Source: Lysobacteraceae bacterium
GTDB lineage: Bacteria > Pseudomonadota > Gammaproteobacteria > Xanthomonadales > Xanthomonadaceae
Assembly (NCBI GenBank): GCA_003505795.1
Contig: DNXT01000387.1
Span: 1-12,269, forward strand
Length of the DNA: 12,269 bases
Direction of reading: 5' to 3'
Shown here piece after piece: positions 1-6,144 of the stretch. Position numbers and translations under genes: made by a program. The notes below the pieces were generated by a model. The model made no database searches, was not told the DNA's origin, and was given only the letters and a program-made list of their open reading frames with translations. Each line of letters begins with the position of its first letter. Position 1 is the stretch's first letter.

Positions 1-12
1 GCGCGCAGCAGC

Positions 13-60
13 GGCCCTGCGGGATTGGAGCGGCAGGGCCCCGGCCGGCGCTGCGCAGCG
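13..60. other. Inverted repeats in the leader before the GH9 gene
   Basis: Bases 1-218 contain no gene I can support. They hold an 8-bp perfect inverted repeat (GGCCCTGC at 13-20, GCAGGGCC at 33-40, 12-nt loop) and a 12-bp perfect palindrome at 49-60 (CGCTGCGCAGCG). The first could be the stem of a terminator for a gene ending left of the window, but no T-run follows it. In DNA this GC-rich, such repeats can arise by chance. I see no convincing promoter hexamers. Confidence 0.3.
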
Positions 61-218
61 GTCAGGCGCTGCGCCATGCAACGCCCCCGACGGCCCGGCG
101 CCAACACGACCTGCCCCCGGGGACTGACGACACGCCCTGGATCCGCGGGCAGGAAGCGGGCCTGGCCGGTGCGCGCGCGTGCTTGTCCGGAGCGGCACGC
201 GCGGGGCAGTATCGCCGC

Positions 219-1967
219 ATGACCCGAATCGCCGCCTGGATCGCCGTGTCCGTTCTCTGCCTGCCCGTTTCCGGCTGCGCCACGCCATCGGAATCTGCCG
301 GTCCGTCGCCGGTGCGCCTCAACCAGCTCGGCTATCTGCCGGGATCGAGCAAGGTCGCGGTGATCGACATGGCCGGCGCCGAACAGGGCCGATCCTTCAG
401 CGTGGAGGACGCCCGGGGCCGCAAGGTCTTCGAAGGACCGCTGCAGCCGGCGCGCGAGTGGGCGCCGGCGGGACGCGGGGCGCAGCTGGCCGACTTCAGC
501 GCGCTGCGCAGGAAGGGCGTGTATCGCCTGCGGGTGGAAGGGTTGCCGGAATCGGATCCGTTCCCGGTCGACGCCAAGGCCTACCTGCCGCTGCTCGAGG
601 CGTCGCTGAAGGCGTTCTACCTCAACCGCGCCAGCACCGCGATCACGCCGCGCTACGCCGGTGCGTACGCGCGCGCGGCGGGGCATCCGGACACCGACGT
701 GCGCATCCACGCCTCGGCCGCGTCGGCCGGCCGCCCCGAGGGCAGCTCGATCTCCGTGCCGAAGGGCTGGTACGACGCCGGCGACTACAACAAGTACATC
801 GTCAATTCCGGGATCAGCACCTATACGCTGCTGGCCGCGTACGAGCACTATCCGAAGCTGCTCGACACCGTGCGCAGCGGCATCCCCGACCACGCGGCGG
901 GCGTGCCGGACATCCTGCAGGAGGCCTGGTGGAACCTGCAGTGGATGCTGGCGATGCAGGACCCGGCCGACGGCGGCGTCTACCACAAGCTTACCGACCG
1001 CCGGTTCGACGCCATCGTGATGCCCGACCAGGCGCACCAGCAGCGCTACGTGGTGATGAAGACCACCGCGGCCACGCTGGATTTCGCCGCGGTGATGGCC
1101 GCCGCCAGCCGCGTCTACGCTCCGTTCGAACGGCAGTATCCGGGCCAGCCGGCGCGCATGCTCGCCGCCGCCCGCGCCGCATGGGACTGGGCGCAGCGGC
1201 ATCCGCAGGCGATCTACCGGCAACCGGAGGACATACGCACCGGCGGCTACGACGACAGCGACATCGGCGACGAGTTCGCCTGGGCGGCGGCGGAACTGCA
1301 TGTCGCCACCGGCGAGGACGGCTTCTACGACGCGATGGTCGCGCGCGACGTCGGCGCCAGCGTTCCGTCCTGGGCCAGCGTCGGCGGCCTGGCATGGATG
1401 ACGCTCGCGCAGAACCCGCAACGGCTCGGCGCGCATGCCGACCGGGCGCGCATCCGCCGCGAGATCGACGGCCTGGCGGCGCGGCTGGCCGACGAGTGGC
1501 GGCAGTCGCCATGGCGGGTGGCGATGGCCGCCGGCGATTTCGGCTGGGGCAGCAACTCGGTGGCGCTGAACCAGGCGATGATGCTGCTGCAGGGCTATCG
1601 CCTGAGCGCGCGCGGCGAGTACCTGCAGGCGGCGCAGTCGCAGCTGGACTACGTCCTGGGGCGCAACCCGCTGGGCATGTCCTACGTCACCGGGATCGGC
1701 GCGCGCTCGCCGCTGCACATCCACCACCGCATCTCCGAGGCCGACGGCATCGTGGCGCCGGTGCCGGGACTGCTGGCCGGCGGCCCCAATCCGGGCCAGC
1801 AGGACGCCGCGGACTGCAAGGCGGCCTATCCCTCGGCGCTGCCGGCGTTGTCGTACCTGGACGACGCCTGCAGCTACGCCAGCAACGAGGTGGCGATCAA
1901 CTGGAACGCCCCGCTGGTCTACGTCGGCGCCGCGATCCAGGCGCTGAGCGGCGACGCCGCGCGGTAG
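219..1967 (+). CDS. Glycoside hydrolase family 9 endoglucanase, lipoprotein
   Basis: The predicted product (582 aa) is a GH9 inverting glycanase that cleaves beta-1,4-glucan (cellulose or related) chains. The ATG at 219 is preferred because it gives a clean lipoprotein signal peptide: Arg-3, a hydrophobic core, then lipobox V-S-G-C with Cys20. The upstream TTG at 183 would add 12 unrelated residues. Residues about 30-115 form the Ig-like CelD_N domain (starts PVRLNQLGYLPG). The catalytic (alpha/alpha)6 domain follows, with the GH9 hallmarks WYDAGDYNKY (D186, D189: nucleophilic-water Asp pair), the C-terminal His signature GRNPLGMSYVTG followed by HIHHR (H500-H503), and NEVAINWNAPLVY carrying the catalytic acid E557. 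All key residues are present. Lipidation implies anchoring in the outer membrane or periplasm, so short cello-oligomers or surface-exposed glucan are more likely substrates than bulk crystalline cellulose (inference). The ribosome-binding site is weak. The gene converges on the LysR gene with an 18-nt gap. The exact substrate cannot be read from the sequence. Confidence 0.93.
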   Translation: MTRIAAWIAVSVLCLPVSGCATPSESAGPSPVRLNQLGYLPGSSKVAVIDMAGAEQGRSFSVEDARGRKVFEGPLQPAREWAPAGRGAQLADFSALRRKGVYRLRVEGLPESDPFPVDAKAYLPLLEASLKAFYLNRASTAITPRYAGAYARAAGHPDTDVRIHASAASAGRPEGSSISVPKGWYDAGDYNKYIVNSGISTYTLLAAYEHYPKLLDTVRSGIPDHAAGVPDILQEAWWNLQWMLAMQDPADGGVYHKLTDRRFDAIVMPDQAHQQRYVVMKTTAATLDFAAVMAAASRVYAPFERQYPGQPARMLAAARAAWDWAQRHPQAIYRQPEDIRTGGYDDSDIGDEFAWAAAELHVATGEDGFYDAMVARDVGASVPSWASVGGLAWMTLAQNPQRLGAHADRARIRREIDGLAARLADEWRQSPWRVAMAAGDFGWGSNSVALNQAMMLLQGYRLSARGEYLQAAQSQLDYVLGRNPLGMSYVTGIGARSPLHIHHRISEADGIVAPVPGLLAGGPNPGQQDAADCKAAYPSALPALSYLDDACSYASNEVAINWNAPLVYVGAAIQALSGDAAR

Positions 1968-1985
1968 TCGCCCGGCAGGAGGCGG

Positions 1986-2912
1986 TCAGGCCCGGCGGCG
2001 GGGAGCGACCGGGGCATGCAATGCCATCAATTCGACGATCCAGTCGATGAATGCACGCAGCTTGGCGCTGACATGGCGGTTTGGCGGATAGGCCACGTAC
2101 AGCGGCATCGGATCGAAGCGCCATTCCCCGAACAGCGGCAGCAGCTCGCCGCTCGCCCGATGCGCCCTGGCCATGTAGTCCGGCAGCCACAGCACGCCGA
2201 GGCCGGCCAGGCCCGCGGCGAGATAGGCGTTGCCGTCGTCGACCGCGAAGACGTAGCGGCCCTGGACCTCGATGCGTTCGCCGCCGCGGTGCATGGCGTA
2301 GGGGAAGGTCCGGCCGTTGCGCGACCACAGGTAGCCGACGATGCGGTGATGCGTGTCTTCCAGTTCCTGCGGATGCGCGGGCGTGCCGGCGCGCTCCAGA
2401 TAGCCCGGCGCCGCGTAGGCCCCGAGCTGCAGGTCGCCGACGTGGCGCGCGATCAGCGACCGGTCGGCGATGGTGCCGCCGCGGACCACGCAGTCCACGT
2501 TCTCGCCGATCAGGTCCACCTGGCGGTCGCTCACGCCGATGTCGAGCTGGATGTCGGGATGGCGCGTGTGGAAGGCCGGCAGCGCCGGCACCAGGATCAT
2601 GCGCGCCAGCGGGCTCGGCACGTCCACCCGCAGCCTGCCCCGGGGCGACGCCGAGGCGCTGGACAGGCTGGTCTCGGCATCGTCCATGTCCGCCAGCAGG
2701 CGCACCACGCGCTCGTAGTAGGCCGCGCCGTCGGCGGTGACGTTGACCTTGCGGGTGGTGCGGTTGAGCAGCTTGACCCGCAGCCGCGCCTCCAGCTGCT
2801 GTACCAGCTGGGTCACGCTGGTCTTGCTCATGTGCAGCGTGTCGGCGGCCTTGGTGAAGCTGCGGGTCTCCACCACGCGCGCGAACGCCTGCATCGCATC
2901 GAAGCGGTCCAT
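1986..2912 (-). CDS. LysR-family transcriptional regulator
   Basis: This 308-aa protein has the standard LysR-type length and layout. An N-terminal winged helix-turn-helix lies at about residues 1-60 (MDRFDAMQAFARVVE, SFTKAADTLHMSKTSVTQ, LEARLRVKLLNRTTRKV), followed by a linker helix. An effector-binding domain starts near residue 90 (GRLRVDVPSPLARMILVPAL) and contains the usual DCVVRGG and GLGVLWLPDY segments. The 'MDRFDAMQAFARVVE...LNRTTR' head is typical of the large subgroup often found next to oxidoreductase or small detoxification genes. The gene is divergent from the RidA-family gene across 141 nt, with a palindrome in between, so that gene is its most likely target besides itself (inference). 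The effector is unknown. The start codon has little Shine-Dalgarno sequence, but the HTH begins immediately after it, so no other start is plausible. Confidence 0.95.
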   Translation of the reverse strand: MDRFDAMQAFARVVETRSFTKAADTLHMSKTSVTQLVQQLEARLRVKLLNRTTRKVNVTADGAAYYERVVRLLADMDDAETSLSSASASPRGRLRVDVPSPLARMILVPALPAFHTRHPDIQLDIGVSDRQVDLIGENVDCVVRGGTIADRSLIARHVGDLQLGAYAAPGYLERAGTPAHPQELEDTHHRIVGYLWSRNGRTFPYAMHRGGERIEVQGRYVFAVDDGNAYLAAGLAGLGVLWLPDYMARAHRASGELLPLFGEWRFDPMPLYVAYPPNRHVSAKLRAFIDWIVELMALHAPVAPRRRA

Positions 2913-2934
2913 CGGGCCAGGTCATCGTTTGGAT

Positions 2935-2953
2935 TGTTTGCATTCTACAAACA
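2935..2953. promoter_or_regulatory. Candidate LysR operator between the divergent genes
   Basis: A perfect inverted repeat TGTTTG-N7-CAAACA lies 23 bp upstream of the LysR start and about 100 bp upstream of the RidA-family start. It contains a T-N11-A arrangement (T2938, A2950), the core of the LysR-type box. It is also locally AT-rich in an otherwise GC-rich gap. The position suits autoregulation plus divergent control. Seen: the palindrome. Inferred: its regulator. Confidence 0.5.
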
Positions 2954-3053
2954 GTGATGGCTGGAGCTGCCCGTTTATCCGGCCGGCCGCGCGCACCTAC
3001 AGTCGTCGCATCGCCGGTGGCATCCGCCCTGGCAATCATCGATGGAGAAGACA

Positions 3054-3458
3054 ATGGCAACGCGCGACGTGGTTTTCCCGCCTGGGCGGCAGGCGCTGTA
3101 CGAGAAGAACCGCTATTCGCCGGCGATCCGGTCCGGGGGTTTCCTGTTCGTTTCCGGGCAGGTGGGCAGCCGCGCGGACGGCTCGCCCGAACCGGAACTG
3201 GAGGCGCAGGTGCGGCTGGCGTTCGACAACTTGAACGCGATCCTGGCCGCGGCCGGGTGCACGTTCGCCGACGTGGTCGACGTCACCGTCTTCATCGTCG
3301 ATCCCGAGGCGAAGTTCGAGACGATCTGGAACGTGGCGGCGGAGTACTGGGGCGATGCGCCGTACCCGACGCTGACCGGCATCGGCGTGACCTGGCTGTA
3401 CGGCTTCCAGTTCGAGATCAAGGCGATCGCGAAGCTGCCCGGGGCCGAAGCGGCCTGA
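3054..3458 (+). CDS. RidA/YjgF/UK114-family protein
   Basis: This small protein (134 aa) belongs to the Rid superfamily, whose archetype RidA hydrolyses reactive enamine/imine intermediates to keto acids plus ammonia. The family forms homotrimers in the cytoplasm. The match covers the whole length: SPAIRSGGFLFVSGQVG (residues 22-38), the helix QVRLAFDNLNAILAAAGCTFADVV (52-75), DVTVFIVD, and the closing strand FEIKAIA (120-126). The start at 3054 is chosen over an in-frame ATG at 3042 because GGAGAAG (3044-3050) forms a well-spaced ribosome-binding site ahead of 3054. One oddity is that the position equal to RidA's catalytic/carboxylate-binding Arg105 (motif P-A-R) is Leu here (P105-T106-L107). 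Classical imine deaminase activity is therefore doubtful, and the protein belongs to a non-RidA subfamily. It is divergent from and probably regulated by the LysR gene. Confidence 0.93.
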   Translation: MATRDVVFPPGRQALYEKNRYSPAIRSGGFLFVSGQVGSRADGSPEPELEAQVRLAFDNLNAILAAAGCTFADVVDVTVFIVDPEAKFETIWNVAAEYWGDAPYPTLTGIGVTWLYGFQFEIKAIAKLPGAEAA

Positions 3459-3482
3459 CCCCGCGGCGGCCTTGATCGAGGC

Positions 3483-3502
3483 ACGCGGCGGCCGCGCCGC
3501 GT
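3483..3502 (+). other. GC-rich hairpin between the RidA and hemolysin III genes
   Basis: A perfect 7-bp inverted repeat (ACGCGGC, 6-nt loop, GCCGCGT) begins 25 nt after the RidA-family stop codon. No T-tract follows, so it is not a classical intrinsic terminator. It could slow or protect the 3' end of the transcript, or be chance in GC-rich DNA. Confidence 0.3.
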
Positions 3503-3575
3503 ATCCTAGGGGCCCCATGCATGGCGGCAGTGCCGCGCCATGCGGGCGTCCCCCCAACGCCGCCAGAGGATTTCC

Positions 3576-4238
3576 TTGCCCGCCACGCCTGCCGCCGTCG
3601 CGCCGCACTACAAAACGCTTTCCGCCCGCCGCGCCGACCTGCTGGTGCATGCGGCGGGACTGCTGCTGTCCATCGTCGGCGGCGCCCTGCTGGTATGGCG
3701 CGCGCTGGCCAACCAGGCCCTGGTGTGGGCGACCTGCGTGTATGCGCTGGGCCTGCTGACGATGTTCGCCTGCTCGGCGGCGTACAACTTCGCGCCGCCG
3801 CAGCGCCAGCCGGTGCTGCGCAAGCTGGACCATGCCGGCATCTTCGTGATGATCGCCGGCTCCTACACCCCGTTCCTGGTGCTGGGCCTGTCCGGCGCCT
3901 GGGTATGGTCGATGACCCTGGCGGTATGGGGCGTGGCGCTGTTCGGCGTGTTCGCCAAGCTGTTCCTGCCAGGACTGGGCAAGGGCTTCTGGGTGGCGAT
4001 CTACCTGCTGCTGGGCTGGGCCGGGATGGTGGCGATCAAGCCGATCATGGCCGGCCTGGACAGCGCGGTGCTGTGGCTGATCGCGGCCGGCGGGCTGATC
4101 TACACCGTGGGCGTGGGCTTCTACGTGCGCAAGTCGATGGTCTACAACCGGGCGCTGTGGCATGCCCACGTGCTGGGCGGCGCGGTGGCGCACTGGGCGG
4201 CGATCTGGCTGTGCCTGCGGCCGTTGCCGTCGGCATAG
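3576..4238 (+). CDS. Hemolysin III (HlyIII/YqfA, PAQR-like) seven-helix membrane protein
   Basis: This is an integral inner-membrane protein of the HlyIII/YqfA branch of the PAQR superfamily (related to adiponectin receptors and possibly acting in membrane-lipid homeostasis). I propose the TTG at 3576 as start (220 aa). AGAGGA at 3565-3570 sits 5 nt before it, while the ATG at 3540 has no good ribosome-binding site and adds 12 Arg-rich residues. Seven hydrophobic segments are visible. They start with LLVHAAGLLLSIVGG and CVYALGLLTMFACSA, and end with the last helix LWHAHVLGGAVAHWAAIWL, which carries the conserved His pair. The family motif before TM3, LDHAGIFVMIAGSYTPF, is intact. In the TM2 S-x3-H motif, where the His is a zinc ligand in structurally studied PAQRs, the sequence reads S-A-A-Y-N. 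The His is therefore replaced by Asn. It stands alone, with no operon partner. Its physiological role is not established, and the hemolysin name is historical. Confidence 0.9.
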   Translation: MPATPAAVAPHYKTLSARRADLLVHAAGLLLSIVGGALLVWRALANQALVWATCVYALGLLTMFACSAAYNFAPPQRQPVLRKLDHAGIFVMIAGSYTPFLVLGLSGAWVWSMTLAVWGVALFGVFAKLFLPGLGKGFWVAIYLLLGWAGMVAIKPIMAGLDSAVLWLIAAGGLIYTVGVGFYVRKSMVYNRALWHAHVLGGAVAHWAAIWLCLRPLPSA

Positions 4239-4416
4239 GCGCCTATCTACGCCTTGGCCTTCCGCTGTCAGTCAATGTGCTGATGCTCGTAGATTAGCCA
4301 CGGGGGCATATCGTTCTTCTGTACTGGTGGCTCTATATCATAAGTGCCATTCTTTAAAACGTCTTTCGCAAGCGGAGCATGTTGTTCCAATGTTTCAATT
4401 TATGGGTCTTCCGTCT

Positions 4417-5343
4417 CTATGATTGTCGTAGATCGTGCAAGTTTCTGATCGCTTTTCCGAGATGCAAGGTGGCTGTACTGTTGTCTCGTTCAATTATCCG
4501 TGCCTTAAGTGCCAGACATTCTTCTCGATTGAAAAGTGAAAGTTTGTTTTTTGCGATGTTGATTATATCTGTGTTTGCACTGGGCGGCGTGGTGATGAAT
4601 CTCTGGTTGGTCTGCAAAATTATGTGATCTGGCTTTTCCAGAGAGATTACATTCATGTCCGGCTGGGCCGCGGTATGTGCGTAGAATACACGGCGATAGA
4701 TGAGCGAAAGCACGGATGCCATGTTTATTGAAAATGAATCGCCAAAAATAGCGACTTTTCTGTTAATCGGTGCATTCTTGTTCTCAAAGATCCATACTCT
4801 TCCATGATTCGGGATTCCATTGTCGAACACCAGGTTGCTTGCGCGCGGATTATCCTTCAAGAAGAAGCTGCTTCCGGTTCTCTTGGGCGTGGACTTGTTG
4901 CCAAGGTCTCCCTCGTAATTTCGAGGCACGTAGGAGAGATTATTCAGCGCGTCTGTTGGCGTGCCGAGGCGGTTGGCAATGATTCCGGCGGCAAGGCAGG
5001 CTCCCTGATCTGTCCAGTGCGTATCTAAAGGGGAATATGAGGTATTCCATGATTCTTTCAATTCGTCAATCGGGTAAATTACCGATGACGCGGAAGGAAG
5101 TTGGAGGAGTTGATCTATCGGTGTGAGATCTGCGCGTTGATGTGGGTAGAGAAATGGTACGATCTCTTCCTTGGCCGGCGCGATCAGGAATATCGTTTCT
5201 TTGATGCTTTCCAAAGAAAGAAAGTTGTTCCAGTCCGACAATTCTTCGTCGGACAATAATCTTTTCCCGGTATATTGGTCGACGCTGCGGTTGCTGTCGT
5301 TTTCCAGAAAACGCCAGCCGCCGATTCCCTCGATGTATTCCAC
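4417..5343 (-). CDS. AlgX/AlgJ-like SGNH-hydrolase-fold protein, probably acquired
   Basis: This 308-aa protein resembles the acetyltransferase/SGNH-like domain of AlgX and AlgJ, which O-acetylate exopolysaccharides in the periplasm. The N-terminus (GIGGWRFLENDSN, residues 6-18; then QYTGKRLLSDEEL) matches the family's 'GkdGWLFL...D' opening. IFLIAPAKEEIVPFLYP is the first core strand. LDTHWTDQGA contains the Asp-x-His pair (D107, H109), and VAIFGDSFS (G201-D202-S203) supplies the presumed nucleophile Ser203. I see no signal peptide or membrane helix: the first codon is a GTG and an in-frame stop lies at 5374-5376, only 30 nt upstream. The AAGGA Shine-Dalgarno is 10 nt before the GTG. AlgX-like proteins normally need export, so the gene may have lost its 5' part or use another route. 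It is markedly AT-richer than its neighbours (sampled lines 37-50% G+C) and is co-directional with upp, 36 nt downstream of it. No MBOAT acyltransferase partner is in view. Substrate unknown. Confidence 0.75.
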   Translation of the reverse strand: MEYIEGIGGWRFLENDSNRSVDQYTGKRLLSDEELSDWNNFLSLESIKETIFLIAPAKEEIVPFLYPHQRADLTPIDQLLQLPSASSVIYPIDELKESWNTSYSPLDTHWTDQGACLAAGIIANRLGTPTDALNNLSYVPRNYEGDLGNKSTPKRTGSSFFLKDNPRASNLVFDNGIPNHGRVWIFENKNAPINRKVAIFGDSFSINMASVLSLIYRRVFYAHTAAQPDMNVISLEKPDHIILQTNQRFITTPPSANTDIINIAKNKLSLFNREECLALKARIIERDNSTATLHLGKAIRNLHDLRQS

Positions 5344-5379
5344 TATGTGTTGTTCCTTCTGCTTCTCTGGTTTTTAAAT

Positions 5380-6012
5380 TCAATCGAGACGCGTGCCGAA
5401 GATGCGGTCGCCGGCATCGCCCAGGCCCGGCAGGATGTAGCCCTTGTCGTTGAGGCGGTCGTCGATCGCGGCGGTATAGACCTCCACGTCCGGATGCGTG
5501 GCCTCCAGCGCCTTCAGGCCTTCCGGCGCGGCGACCAGGAAGATGCCCTTGATGCGGCGTGCGCCGGCGCGCTTGAGCATGTCAATGGTGGCGATCAGGG
5601 TGCCGCCGGTGGCCAGCATCGGGTCCAGGATCAGTGCGTCGCGCTCCTCCAGGCGGCCGGTCAGGCGCTCGAAGTACGGCACCGGCTGCAGGGTCTCCTC
5701 GTCGCGTTGCAGGCCGACCACGCTGACCCGCGCGGCCGGGATCAGGGCGAGCACGCCCGGCAGCATGCCCAGGCCGGCGCGCAGGATCGGCACCAGGGTG
5801 ATCTTGGCGCCGGCGATGCGCTGCACCCGCACCGGACCGGCCCAGCCGGGCTGCACGTGCGGCTCGGTCTCGAGGTTGGTGGTCGCCTCGTAGGCCAGCA
5901 GCGTGCCCAGCTCGGTCACCAGCTCGCGGAAGCCCTTGGTGCTCAGTTCGGCATCGCGCAACAGGCCGATCTTGTGCTGGACGAGCGGGTGGAGGACTTC
6001 GACGATCTTCAT
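5380..6012 (-). CDS. upp: Uracil phosphoribosyltransferase
   Basis: This cytoplasmic pyrimidine-salvage enzyme converts uracil plus PRPP to UMP and diphosphate. The 210-aa length agrees with E. coli Upp (208 aa), and similarity runs end to end: MKIVEVLHPLVQHKIGLLRD, TKGFRELVTELGTLLAYEAT, ITLVPILRAGLGMLPG (71-86), the PRPP-binding loop LDPMLATGGT (129-138), and the uracil-binding C-terminus YILPGLGDAGDRIFGT (192-207). All hallmark residues look intact. The start is fixed by the conserved MKIVEV beginning. The upstream region has only a weak purine stretch (AAGAAG) as ribosome-binding site. Divergent from the TonB-dependent receptor gene across 132 nt. The AT-rich AlgX-like gene follows it on the same strand and could be reached by read-through. 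Confidence 0.97.
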   Translation of the reverse strand: MKIVEVLHPLVQHKIGLLRDAELSTKGFRELVTELGTLLAYEATTNLETEPHVQPGWAGPVRVQRIAGAKITLVPILRAGLGMLPGVLALIPAARVSVVGLQRDEETLQPVPYFERLTGRLEERDALILDPMLATGGTLIATIDMLKRAGARRIKGIFLVAAPEGLKALEATHPDVEVYTAAIDDRLNDKGYILPGLGDAGDRIFGTRLD

Positions 6013-6089
6013 GCGGCGGCTTCTTGCGGCGGGGACGCCACAGTTTGCCCGCGGCGCGGCAGCGTCGCCAGGGCCAATCGGGCGCGGCG

Positions 6090-6123
6090 CTGTCACCGGC
6101 ATGAAACCTGGCGGAAATATGTT
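6090..6123 (+). promoter_or_regulatory. Candidate Pho-box promoter of the receptor/phosphatase genes
   Basis: CTGTCAC at 6090-6096 is a 6/7 match to the PhoB half-site CTGTCAT. After a 4-nt spacer comes ATGAAAC (6101-6107), a weak second half (3/7). Ten nt later lies TATGTT (6118-6123), a plausible -10 at the distance expected for PhoB-dependent promoters, where the Pho box replaces the -35. Transcription would then start near 6130. The degenerate second half-site makes this tentative. The phosphate-related genes downstream are what make it worth listing. Confidence 0.35.
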
Positions 6124-6144
6124 GCCTACCCATTCTTTACGCGA

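Noticed and set aside
2016..2957. 313-codon + strand frame opposite LysR
   Set aside because: Antisense shadow rich in Ala, Val, His and Gln with no recognisable domain or ribosome-binding site.
1897..3060. 387-codon - strand frame over the LysR gene
   Set aside because: It overlaps the well-supported LysR frame and has no family resemblance; Arg/Gly/Ala-rich shadow.
4235..4246. 12-bp palindrome ATAGGCGCCTAT at the hemolysin III stop codon
   Set aside because: It has no loop and no T-tract, so it is not a terminator. It is a short palindrome with no supporting context.
4162..4627. Small + strand frames at 4162-4422 and 4379-4627
   Set aside because: No ribosome-binding sites or family features. 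The first overlaps the hemolysin III gene, and the second is antisense to the AlgX-like gene.
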